Notes under the pieces: generated by a model
Database searches by the model: none
What the model was told of the DNA's origin: nothing
Seen by the model: the letters and a program-made list of their open reading frames with translations, nothing else
Position numbers and translations under genes: made by a program
Source: Thermoplasmata archaeon
GTDB lineage: Archaea; Thermoplasmatota; Thermoplasmata; WALJ01
NCBI GenBank assembly: GCA_026986305.1
Contig: JALSOU010000211.1
Coordinates: forward strand, 1 to 6,759
Direction: 5' to 3'
DNA length: 6,759 nucleotides
Part shown: positions 1-6,171 of the stretch, in pieces
How the letters are laid out: the number at the start of each line of letters is the position of its first letter
Numbering within the stretch: the first letter of the stretch is position 1

Positions 1-1339
1 TAACTCCCAGCTCCTGAGCCCTTCTGTAATACTCCTCAAATCCTTTTCCGTATGCCCTAAGGTCTGTGTAAAACACATAGACATCCCTTGACGGGTCCAT
101 CCTCTTTATCAGAGTGGCGAGCTTGGTGGCATACATGCAGCATATCCTTGAACAGTATAGGTTTCCTACCTGAGCGTCCCTTGAACCAACGCACTGTATA
201 AATGCTATGTCCTTTCCTATGTTCTTTATTATGTGGCCTTCTCCCATCTCCACCAGAATTCTCTCCATCTCAAGGGCGGTTATGACATTCTCAAACCTTC
301 CATATCCGTACTGCGGCTTCCTTCTCGGGTCAAAGGTGTCAAATCCAGTGGCCACTATTATGGTATCAACCTTAACCTCAACATACTCAGGCTCCTGCTC
401 GTAGTTTATTGCCCCAACCTCGCAGACCTCTGAGCACTTTCCGCATGTCAGGGGCTCAAGTCCAAGGCATGCGTTCTCATCAAGAACATGTGCATGAGGA
501 ACAGCTATTGCGGATGGCAAGTATATGGCCTTTCTCAGCGTAAGTCCCAGATTATGCTCATCTGGAACCAGAACAGGGCAGACCTCCGTGCATCTGTTGC
601 ACGCAGTACAGGCCTTTTCATCAACATATCTGGGCTTTTTCTTTATTCTCACCCAGAAATTCCCCACAGTTCCCTGAATGTCCTCTATTTCTGAGTAGGT
701 CATGAGGTTTATGTTGGGATGCTCCGCAACATCCGCCATCTTAGGTGTGAGTATACATGATGCGCAGTCCTCTGTGGGGAAGGTTCTGGAAAGCTGGGAC
801 ATGTGTCCGCCTATGGCAGGTTTTTCCTCAACGAGATAAACATTGAAACCTGCATCTGCCAGATCCAGAGATGCCTGAATTCCAGCTATTCCAGCCCCCA
901 CAACGAGAACATTCTTTCCTATTGGGAGTTTTTCGGTTTTTACAGGTGTGGAGCGCCTTATCTTCTCAACAGCCATCTTTGTCAGAATCTTCGCCTTTTC
1001 AGTGGCTTTGTCAGGCTCTGTGTAATGGGGCCATGCGCTCTGCTCCCTGATGTTGGCCATCTCAACCATAAACGGGTTCAACCCGGCTTTTAAGAGGGCT
1101 TTTTTGAAGGTTTCTCCCTGAAACTTGGGGGAACAGGCGGCAACGACAACCCTGTCAAGCCCGAACTCCTTTATGTCGTTTATAATTGCCTTCTGCCCCT
1201 CTTCAGAGCACATATGAGATATGCTTCTGACAACAGTCACATCAGGGAGCTTTTCAGCGAACTTATAAACATCATCGACATCCACGACATCGGATATGTT
1301 TCCTCCGCAGTGGCAGACATAGACTCCTATCTTGGGCAT
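1..1339 (-). CDS. hdrA: HdrA, flavin/iron-sulfur subunit of a heterodisulfide reductase-type complex (C-terminus cut by window edge)
   Basis: HdrA carries the FAD at which Hdr-type complexes split or merge electron pairs between ferredoxin and a disulfide or other partner; it is cytoplasmic. 446 residues are visible of about 650 usual for the family; the missing part should hold the C-terminal ferredoxin domain. Seen in order: an N-terminal domain with CHCGG (C9, C11), C44 and C69; a dinucleotide/FAD fold starting at GAGIAG (148-153) with acidic E171/E172; the HdrA-typical PTEDCASC (C192, C195); an inserted ferredoxin domain, C244-x2-C247-x2-C250-x3-C254-P and C291-x7-C299-x2-C302-x3-C306; ATGFDTFDP (330-338); and CVGSR...YCSRICCMYA (C383, C396, C400, C401), whose spacing fits the cluster ligands of the known HdrA structure as I recall them. 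It is the last visible gene of the kor operon, 2 nt after korC. ATG at 1339 has GAGGG six bases upstream; an in-frame ATG at 1345 overlaps the korC stop as ATGA and is an alternative. HdrB, HdrC and MvhD are not in view, so the electron acceptor is unknown. Confidence 0.93.
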   Translation of the reverse strand, partial: MPKIGVYVCHCGGNISDVVDVDDVYKFAEKLPDVTVVRSISHMCSEEGQKAIINDIKEFGLDRVVVAACSPKFQGETFKKALLKAGLNPFMVEMANIREQSAWPHYTEPDKATEKAKILTKMAVEKIRRSTPVKTEKLPIGKNVLVVGAGIAGIQASLDLADAGFNVYLVEEKPAIGGHMSQLSRTFPTEDCASCILTPKMADVAEHPNINLMTYSEIEDIQGTVGNFWVRIKKKPRYVDEKACTACNRCTEVCPVLVPDEHNLGLTLRKAIYLPSAIAVPHAHVLDENACLGLEPLTCGKCSEVCEVGAINYEQEPEYVEVKVDTIIVATGFDTFDPRRKPQYGYGRFENVITALEMERILVEMGEGHIIKNIGKDIAFIQCVGSRDAQVGNLYCSRICCMYATKLATLIKRMDPSRDVYVFYTDLRAYGKGFEEYYRRAQELGV

Positions 1340-1341
1340 TT

Positions 1342-1881
1342 TCATCCCTCTTCATAGCTGTATCCTGTCTCAAAAGCCTTCTCGTTCAGATCCCTGACCT
1401 TTGCAGGGACCATTTCAAGCACCGCTCTCTTAGCGCTCTCCTTGCTAACTATTCCCGTGGTCTTGGTTATGAAACCCACCATAATTATGTTGGCAACTAT
1501 CCGGTTACCGAGCTCCTCTGCGATCTTAGTAGCAGGTATGGAGTGGAACTCGCCCACCTTTTCTGGAACTTTGTCCATCTTCACCAGATTCTTCTCAATT
1601 ATCAGAGTTCCACCCTCTTTAAGCCTTGGAAAGTATGTGCTGTATGCCTCCTGAGACATTATTACCAGAATATCAGGATTCAGAGGATATGGATAATCCA
1701 CCCTCTCATCATCTATGACAACCCCGGAAGATGAAGCTCCTCCTCTGGCTTCTGGACCGTATGCCTGGGTGAAAACAGCCTCCTTCTTATCGTAAAGGCT
1801 CAGGGCTCTTGCTATAACCAAGCCTGCGAGGATTACGCCCTGACCTCCGAAACCCCCTATCTGAAGCTCCAGTCTGGCCAT
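1342..1881 (-). CDS. korC: 2-oxoacid:ferredoxin oxidoreductase, gamma subunit
   Basis: Gamma subunit (179 residues) of a four-subunit 2-oxoacid:ferredoxin oxidoreductase. In this superfamily the gamma domain helps shape the CoA/substrate side of the alpha-beta core and has no redox cluster of its own. The family signature is seen at the N-terminus, GGFGGQGV (9-16), followed by YGPEARGG (41-48) and a DYPYP segment; there are no cysteine clusters, as expected. The chosen ATG at 1881 overlaps the korB stop as TAATG and is preceded by GAGGAA, and it puts the glycine motif where the family has it. The open frame extends upstream to an ATG at 1953, but that would add 24 residues of charged, unrelated sequence inside korB. 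The product could serve 2-oxoglutarate or a branched-chain 2-oxoacid; the gamma subunit does not decide. Confidence 0.93.
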   Translation of the reverse strand: MARLELQIGGFGGQGVILAGLVIARALSLYDKKEAVFTQAYGPEARGGASSSGVVIDDERVDYPYPLNPDILVIMSQEAYSTYFPRLKEGGTLIIEKNLVKMDKVPEKVGEFHSIPATKIAEELGNRIVANIIMVGFITKTTGIVSKESAKRAVLEMVPAKVRDLNEKAFETGYSYEEG

Positions 1882-2813
1882 TATTCCTCGCCTCCTTTGC
1901 CTGATATTATCCTCGAAAGCACCTCCAGATGCCTCCTGTGCTCTATTATCCACTCTGACCTCTCTGCCTGCGAAGTGTGCAGGAACTCTGCCTTTGTCAG
2001 CTCCCAGAGCTTGTCCTCGAATGTGGGCTCTTCCGGAGCATCTAGAAACTCTCCGACTACGAAGGGTTTATTGGGCTCTATCACACCTTCAAGAGGATTC
2101 ACATGGTTCTTAACCACAGCGTATTTCTGGAAGTATTTCAGGGTGTCAACAGGGTCCCTCATCCTGTTCCTTCTTCCATAGGCTGTTGGACACTGGGACA
2201 GGACTTCCACAAAGGAGAATCCCCTCTTTTTAAGGGCTTTTTCAAGGGATTTTTCCAATCTCCTAACATGGAGTGAGGTCCATCTGGCAACATATGAAGC
2301 GCCTGCAACCGCAATCAATCCTGCCAGATTGAATGGGCTCTCAACATTTCCATATGGTGAGGTGGTGGTTATGCCTGTTTCAGGTGTTGTTGGAGCCAGC
2401 TGACCGCCTGTCATTCCATATGTGAAGTTGTTTATTGCAACCACTGTGATATTGGCATTCCTTCTGGCTGCGTGGATTATGTGATTCCCACCTATTGCGA
2501 AGAGGTCTCCATCACCGCTGAAAACAGTGACATTCAGATCTGGCCTAGCGGCCTTCAAGCCCACTGCGAATGGTATGGCTCTACCATGCGTTGTGTGGAA
2601 GGAGTCCATTCTCACATATCCTGCGGCCCTTCCTGTGCAGCCTATACCTGAGACCATGATGCTCTTTTCAGGGTCCATGCCTATCTTCTCCATGGCCCTG
2701 AGATATGCGCCCAAAACAGTGCCTATACCGCAACCCGGACACCACACATGTGGCAGCCTCTCTGTCCTCAGGTATCTGTCGAGAGGATGAGTGTCCGCTT
2801 TGATTATGCTCAT
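1881..2813 (-). CDS. korB: 2-oxoacid:ferredoxin oxidoreductase, beta subunit (thiamine diphosphate and 4Fe-4S binding)
   Basis: Catalytic beta subunit, 310 residues, binding thiamine diphosphate and one 4Fe-4S cluster; it decarboxylates the 2-oxoacid and passes electrons one at a time towards ferredoxin. Seen: WCPGCG (24-29), SGIGCTGR (55-62), HGRAIPFA (76-83), the TPP/Mg motif GDGD..AIGGNH (100-111), NNFTYGMTGGQ (128-138) and SQCPTAYGRRN (206-216). C25, C28, C59 and C208 reproduce the ligand spacing (3, 31, about 150) known for archaeal 2-oxoacid:ferredoxin oxidoreductase beta chains. The ATG at 2813 overlaps the korA stop as ATGA, with GGAGG seven bases upstream inside korA, so translation is likely coupled. 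The gene ends in TAATG shared with korC. Motifs favour the Kor (2-oxoglutarate) branch; 2-oxoisovalerate or another 2-oxoacid cannot be excluded. Confidence 0.95.
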   Translation of the reverse strand: MSIIKADTHPLDRYLRTERLPHVWCPGCGIGTVLGAYLRAMEKIGMDPEKSIMVSGIGCTGRAAGYVRMDSFHTTHGRAIPFAVGLKAARPDLNVTVFSGDGDLFAIGGNHIIHAARRNANITVVAINNFTYGMTGGQLAPTTPETGITTTSPYGNVESPFNLAGLIAVAGASYVARWTSLHVRRLEKSLEKALKKRGFSFVEVLSQCPTAYGRRNRMRDPVDTLKYFQKYAVVKNHVNPLEGVIEPNKPFVVGEFLDAPEEPTFEDKLWELTKAEFLHTSQAERSEWIIEHRRHLEVLSRIISGKGGEE

Positions 2814-3940
2814 TTAACCGCCTCCTCTATTCCTTTTAGGATTTCCTGAGGTTTATGAGGCTCTCCTCCCATCTTTCCCACGAAAACCGCCCTCTTCTTT
2901 ATGGCCCTCTCAACTTCAACCAGAGCCTGACCGTTATTAACCTCAGCAACAACGAATTCCCTGTCTGAAAGCTCTTCAAGCCTCTTTGATGGGAACGGCC
3001 ATATGACTTTCAGCCTGAAAAGTCCAGCTTTAATCCCGTTTTCTCTGGCCATTATAACAGCCCTTCTGGCAGATCTGGCGGTGATTCCATAGGCCACAAC
3101 GATGACCTCTGCATCATCAACCATGAACTCCTCGTAATCAACGATTTCATCCGCATACTTCCTTATCTTATCGTTTATGCGCCCTATCATCCTCTCCTGA
3201 GTCTCAGCATTTATAGAAGGATATCCCCTCTCATCGTGAGTTAGGCCTGTCACATGTATTCCAAACCCTTCTCCTATCGGCGGCATGGGCGGGACAAGGT
3301 CCTCATCCGGCTCGTATATCTTCCTGTTTTTGTCCTTCAATATCTTCCTGTTTACTATCTCAATCTCCTCTTTTGGAGGTATTGTGACCCTTTCAAAAAG
3401 ATGCCCCACGGACTCGTCCATTAGGAGGATTACAGGCTGTCTGAACCTCTCTGCGAGGTTGAAAGCCTTTATGGTCATGTCAAAGCACTCTTGGGGGGAT
3501 TCCGGAGAAAGGGCAATCGCCTGATAAGACCCATGAGTTCCCCATCTGGCCTGCATAACATCTCCTTGACCCAGAAGAGTAGGAAGGCCTGTGGAGGGTC
3601 CAGCTCTCTGAACATTTACTATAACCACAGGAGTCTCTGTCATTATTCCAAGCCCATAGTTTTCCATCATCAGGCTGAAACCCGGACCTGATGTGGCGGT
3701 CATAGCCTTTCTTCCACCCCATGAAGCTCCGAGAATAGCCGCCATAGATGCCAGCTCATCTTCCATCTGAATGAATATTCCGCCCACCTCTGGGAGCCTT
3801 CTAGCCATCCTCTCTGCCACCTCGCTGGAAGGAGTTATCGGATAGCCTGCAAAAAACCTGCAACCGGCAGCTATGGCCCCTTCAGCAGCAGCTACATCGC
3901 CGCTTAAAAAGTGGTCACCCACGAGAATATCCTTGCTCAC
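2810..3940 (-). CDS. korA: 2-oxoacid:ferredoxin oxidoreductase, alpha subunit
   Basis: Alpha subunit, 376 residues, the usual length of free-standing KorA proteins. It contributes the pyrimidine-binding side of the thiamine site and the substrate/CoA pocket. Seen: the N-terminal GDVAAAEGAIAAGCRFF (14-30), YPITPSSE (33-40), a glutamate-containing IQMEDE (57-62; the family glutamate contacts the TPP aminopyrimidine), TATSGPGFSLM (81-91), VNVQRAGPSTGLPT (108-121) with GQGD (124-127), and a C-terminal transketolase-like domain with VVAYGITARSARRA (about 281-294). The YPITPSSE form is typical of Kor-type rather than pyruvate-type enzymes. The start codon is GTG at 3940, one base after the korD stop, with GGAGG six bases upstream; no other in-frame start would retain the N-terminal family motif. 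It ends in the ATGA overlap with korB. Confidence 0.95.
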   Translation of the reverse strand: MSKDILVGDHFLSGDVAAAEGAIAAGCRFFAGYPITPSSEVAERMARRLPEVGGIFIQMEDELASMAAILGASWGGRKAMTATSGPGFSLMMENYGLGIMTETPVVIVNVQRAGPSTGLPTLLGQGDVMQARWGTHGSYQAIALSPESPQECFDMTIKAFNLAERFRQPVILLMDESVGHLFERVTIPPKEEIEIVNRKILKDKNRKIYEPDEDLVPPMPPIGEGFGIHVTGLTHDERGYPSINAETQERMIGRINDKIRKYADEIVDYEEFMVDDAEVIVVAYGITARSARRAVIMARENGIKAGLFRLKVIWPFPSKRLEELSDREFVVAEVNNGQALVEVERAIKKRAVFVGKMGGEPHKPQEILKGIEEAVK

Positions 3941-3941
3941 C

Positions 3942-4223
3942 TTATTCCTCCTTCTTTTCCTTTACGAAAATGGCAAATTCAGGGCATATCCTCTCGCAGA
4001 AACCGCAGTTTATGCAAACATTCACAGGCTCCTCTTCCACCAGCTCTGGAGGATGATATCCCTTTTTGTTGAACTTATCGGAAACCACCAGCACATGCTT
4101 GGGACAGAACGCTATGCAGAGTCCGCAGCCTTTGCACCTGTCCTCTATCAGGTACACCTCGCCTCTGGGAAGGCTCAGACCGCTTCTTTCAAGCAGCTTC
4201 TCAGTATTGCTTTCAGTTGCCAT
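3942..4223 (-). CDS. korD: 2-oxoacid:ferredoxin oxidoreductase, delta (ferredoxin-like) subunit
   Basis: Small 2[4Fe-4S] ferredoxin-type subunit, 93 residues, which carries electrons from the KorB cluster to external ferredoxin. Two complete motifs are seen: C30-x2-C33-x2-C36-x3-C40-P and C70-x2-C73-x2-C76-x3-C80-P. Between them lies KGYHPPE (54-60), commonly seen in Kor delta subunits. The first 20 residues are a charged extension without a signal peptide. It is the first gene of the minus-strand operon in the order D-A-B-C, an order familiar from methanogen kor clusters. The ATG at 4223 has GAAGG seven bases upstream and a TATA-like TTAAATAA a further 20 bases up. The lysine/glutamate tail runs to the TAA one base before the korA GTG. 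Confidence 0.93.
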   Translation of the reverse strand: MATESNTEKLLERSGLSLPRGEVYLIEDRCKGCGLCIAFCPKHVLVVSDKFNKKGYHPPELVEEEPVNVCINCGFCERICPEFAIFVKEKKEE

Positions 4224-4255
4224 TTTTACGCCTTCTATCGGGCCAATTTATGCCC

Positions 4256-4263
4256 TTATTTAA
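4256..4263 (-). promoter_or_regulatory. TATA-like box of the kor-hdrA operon
   Basis: On the minus strand this reads TTAAATAA within CTATTAAATAAGGG. A start of transcription about 25 bases downstream would fall near 4233-4238, giving a very short leader that just includes the GAAGG ribosome site of korD at 4231-4235. A second AT-rich stretch on the same strand around 4297-4308 could give a longer leader. This is inference from spacing and sequence only. Confidence 0.5.
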
Positions 4264-4282
4264 TAGTATCTGCTCACTCTCA

Positions 4283-4295
4283 GACGAATTTCGTC
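4283..4295. promoter_or_regulatory. 13-nt perfect dyad between divergent promoters (candidate operator)
   Basis: GACGAA-T-TTCGTC is a perfect inverted repeat with 6-nt arms and a one-base centre. It lies 20 bases upstream of the kor TATA-like box and directly abuts the plus-strand box at 4297, where it would cover the TFB-recognition region. That placement suits a dimeric regulator able to affect both directions. No regulator gene is visible in the window. Confidence 0.4.
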
Positions 4296-4296
4296 A

Positions 4297-4304
4297 TTAA
4301 ATAA
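4297..4304 (+). promoter_or_regulatory. TATA-like box upstream of the metallo-beta-lactamase-fold gene
   Basis: This is TTAAATAA, the same octamer as the minus-strand box at 4256-4263, facing the other way. The predicted transcription start is near 4326, which gives a leader of about 33 bases. A weaker box, ATTAATA at 4331-4337, is centred 25 bases before the ATG at 4359 and would instead give a leaderless mRNA, consistent with the lack of a ribosome site in front of that gene. Confidence 0.45.
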
Positions 4305-4358
4305 AAAATCTTTATTCAAATTGGAAAGGCATTAATACCCTTATCTCATGGTCCTCCT

Positions 4359-5120
4359 ATGCTTCATATGAGGAACCTAGCCAGCGGTAGCTCAGGGAAT
4401 TCAACGATTTTCTGGACTGACAGCTCCGTTATCCTTGTGGATGCAGGGCTCACAGCTCTCCAAATACGCAGGAGGGTTGAGGATACGGGATTTGACATTG
4501 AAGAAATAGATGCAATACTGATATCGCACGAGCACACAGACCACATAAGAGGCATAGAGATACTATCCAGAAGGTACGGGATAAAGATATATGCCAACGA
4601 GGGGACATGGAAAGGGATTGAGAAAAGCAAAAGCGTGAAGAAAGGGGTGGAAAACAGAGCCCTACTCAAAGATGACATGCTTTTCGGGGACATAAGGGTT
4701 GAGAGCTTTCCTGTTCCTCATGATGCCACAGACCCTGTGGGATTCAGGATAAGCAGCGGCTCGGAGAGCGCGGTCATAGTCACAGACATAGGGCATCCCA
4801 CATCATATCTTTCTAGAATAATCAGGAAATCCTCTGTAATAGTGATAGAATCCAATCATGACATTGAAATGCTTCTTAACGGGCCATATCCGTATTATTT
4901 GAAGCAGAGGATCCTCGGCCCTGAGGGGCATCTCTCAAACGAAGACTGTGGAAGAGCGCTTGAAGACTCCATAGATGGGGATAAAACTGTTGTTCTTGCC
5001 CATATAAGCGAGCACAACAACACACCTGAGCTTGCTGAAAAAACCGTTAGGAGTCACATAGGAGATGGGGCTGAGCTGATTCTCACAGGCAGAGATCCTG
5101 GGCCAGTTTTAGAGATGTGA
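4359..5120 (+). CDS. Metallo-beta-lactamase-fold hydrolase, YycJ/WalJ-like
   Basis: 253 residues; a soluble zinc- or manganese-type metallohydrolase of the metallo-beta-lactamase fold. It matches the YycJ/WalJ branch by the N-terminal LASGSSGNS (7-15), LVDAGL (26-31), metal motif HEHTDH (57-62), IYANEGTWKGIE (77-88), PHDATDPVGF (120-129, H121), TDIG (142-145), ESNHDIEML (164-172), GHLSNED (190-196, H191) and LAHISEHNNTPELA (213-226). Bacterial WalJ proteins are linked to 5'-3' exonuclease activity and DNA repair; whether the archaeal members do the same is inference. No signal peptide or membrane segment is seen. Start choice: the ATG at 4359 leaves six residues before LASGSSGN, as in relatives; the ATG at 4368 would leave three. 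Neither has a Shine-Dalgarno sequence, as CCTCCT precedes the gene. minD-like follows after 44 bases. Confidence 0.88.
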   Translation: MLHMRNLASGSSGNSTIFWTDSSVILVDAGLTALQIRRRVEDTGFDIEEIDAILISHEHTDHIRGIEILSRRYGIKIYANEGTWKGIEKSKSVKKGVENRALLKDDMLFGDIRVESFPVPHDATDPVGFRISSGSESAVIVTDIGHPTSYLSRIIRKSSVIVIESNHDIEMLLNGPYPYYLKQRILGPEGHLSNEDCGRALEDSIDGDKTVVLAHISEHNNTPELAEKTVRSHIGDGAELILTGRDPGPVLEM

Positions 5121-5164
5121 TTTTCGCCACAAACTATTTTTCCTTTAATTGATTTGGAAGTCTC

Positions 5165-5995
5165 ATGAAGATAGTGGTTGCCAGCGGAAAAGGTGGAACA
5201 GGGAAAACAACGGTTGCCACGAATCTGGCAATGGCTGCAGGGAGAGCGCAGCTCATAGACCTTGATGTCGAGGAGCCAAACGACGCTCTTTTCATAAAAC
5301 CTGAATACACAGGAGAGAAGACGGTGAATATGCTGGTTCCTGTTGTTGATCAAGAGAAATGCACAAACTGCGGGATATGCGCTCAGGTCTGCGAGTTCAA
5401 CGCAATAGCTGTTCTAGGAAATAAAACAATGACCTTTCACGAGCTATGCCATGGATGTGGACTCTGTGCTTATGCCTGCCCTGAAAAGGCTATCACCGAG
5501 GTTCCACACCCGCTCGGGTTAATACGCTATGGAAAAGCGGGCCAGATAGACTTCGTTGAAGGCGTCCTCAACATAGGGGAACCCATGGCAACGCCTCTTA
5601 TAAGGGAAACAAAAAAAGAAGCCAAAGGGGAGCTGATTATCATGGATGCTCCTCCCGGCACATCATGCCCCGTTATAGAATCAATCCACGGGTCCGATTT
5701 CTGCATACTGGTAACCGAGCCCACTCCATTCGGACTCTGGGACCTGAAACTGGCTGTCGGAGTTGTTAGGGACCTGAAGGTACCTTTCGGTGTTGTGATA
5801 AACCGCTATGGAATAGGTGATAACGGCGTGGAAAAATACTGCGAGGAAGAGGGAATAGAGATACTGACGAAGATTCCAATGGACAGAAGTATAGCTGAGG
5901 CATATTCAAAGGGAGTTCCGATAATAGAGGCGCTCCCTGAGATGAGAGGGGTTTTTGAGGGGATATTGGAGAGGATTAAAGAAATAGTGAGATAA
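5165..5995 (+). CDS. MinD-superfamily P-loop ATPase with inserted ferredoxin domain
   Basis: 276 residues. The deviant Walker A GKGGTGKTT (8-16) and the IDLDVEEPN segment (31-39) mark the MinD/ParA/Mrp class. A 2[4Fe-4S] ferredoxin-like insertion follows: C66-x2-C69-x2-C72-x3-C76 and C95-x2-C98-x2-C101-x3-C105-P. The ATPase fold then resumes with LIIMDAPPGTSCPV (157-170) and VTEPTPFGLWDLKLAV (183-198). This is the known COG1149-type family of MinD-like proteins with an inserted ferredoxin domain, widespread in anaerobic archaea. Its biochemical role is not settled; iron-sulfur or metal-cofactor handling, or ATP-gated electron transfer, are the usual suggestions. Such genes often come as adjacent pairs, but only one is present here. 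The ATG at 5165 starts directly at the MKIVVASGKGG strand; GGAAG at 5156-5160 is a weak ribosome site. The 44-base gap has no clear promoter, so cotranscription with the upstream hydrolase gene is likely. Confidence 0.92.
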   Translation: MKIVVASGKGGTGKTTVATNLAMAAGRAQLIDLDVEEPNDALFIKPEYTGEKTVNMLVPVVDQEKCTNCGICAQVCEFNAIAVLGNKTMTFHELCHGCGLCAYACPEKAITEVPHPLGLIRYGKAGQIDFVEGVLNIGEPMATPLIRETKKEAKGELIIMDAPPGTSCPVIESIHGSDFCILVTEPTPFGLWDLKLAVGVVRDLKVPFGVVINRYGIGDNGVEKYCEEEGIEILTKIPMDRSIAEAYSKGVPIIEALPEMRGVFEGILERIKEIVR

Positions 5996-6003
5996 AGGGG
6001 AGG

Positions 6004-6095
6004 GTTAGGTTAACGTTTGGCGGGTATCTGAAGTCCTGAGCGATAGCGAAGGATTTGGGCGGAGCGTAGCGAAGCCAGATACCCGCTTGTTAGGC
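6004..6095. repeat. GC-rich inverted repeat with nested hairpins, attC-like or MITE-like
   Basis: Perfect 11-bp arms GCGGGTATCTG (6020-6030) and CAGATACCCGC (6076-6086) enclose 45 bases that fold further. AAGTCCT/AGGATTT (6031-6037/6050-6056, one G-T pair) forms one stem and a short GGC/GCC stem (6058-6060/6074-6076, sharing its last base with the main arm) another, giving a branched structure. Outside the arms, TAAC (6011-6014) can pair with GTTA (6089-6092) across unpaired spacers of 5 and 2 bases, which resembles the R box, spacer, L box layout of integron attC sites; GTTAGGC at 6089-6095 fits the attC core GTTRRRY. GTTAGGT at 6004-6010 also fits it, so GTTAGG flanks the hairpin as a direct repeat, which could equally be a target duplication. 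There is no integrase in the window. The inverted repeat is certain; its nature is inferred. Confidence 0.7.
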
Positions 6096-6097
6096 GT

Positions 6098-6152
6098 GGG
6101 CGATAGCCCCGAAGTGAGCGACAGCGAACGGAGAGTCGGGCGGTGCGGCACC
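6098..6152. repeat. Second GC-rich hairpin cluster
   Basis: This continues the GC-rich island. GGGC-GATA-GCCC (6098-6109) forms a 4-bp hairpin. CCCGA/TCGGG (6108-6112/6136-6140) is an alternative outer stem that encloses GT-GAGC-GACA-GCGA-AC (6114-6129). The end is the near-palindrome GGTGC-G-GCACC (6142-6152). The core GC-GNNA-GC is shared with the hairpins at 6038-6049 and 6061-6072, so this is part of the same structured unit. No coding role is evident. Confidence 0.55.
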
Positions 6153-6171
6153 ATTGTGGAAAATCCTCCTT

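Noticed and set aside
803..1093. A 96-codon plus-strand open frame
   Set aside because: It is antisense to the well-supported hdrA coding sequence, including its FAD-motif region, and its translation has no domain-like features.
1882..1953. An upstream ATG at 1953 giving korC 24 extra residues
   Set aside because: The extension lies inside korB, is unlike the family N-terminus, and the ATG at 1881 has the ribosome site and the TAATG coupling.
3873..4304. A 143-codon plus-strand open frame
   Set aside because: It is antisense to all of korD and the korA start, whose cysteine motifs and family signatures are unambiguous; the frame is a shadow.
4364..4693. A 109-codon minus-strand open frame
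   Set aside because: It is antisense to the metal-binding N-terminal half of the metallo-beta-lactamase-fold gene, with no independent support.
5137..5141. T5 run as a terminator after the metallo-beta-lactamase-fold gene
   Set aside because: It is short, has no hairpin, and the next gene follows within 44 bases without a clear promoter, so read-through is more likely.
5054..5353. A 99-codon minus-strand open frame across the hydrolase/MinD junction
   Set aside because: It overlaps two well-supported genes on the other strand and shows no recognisable motif.
6038..6129. GAGCGNNAGCGA repeats as a CRISPR array
   Set aside because: The units are about 11-12 bases with unequal spacing and paired flanks; there is no constant repeat length, regular spacer or cas gene.
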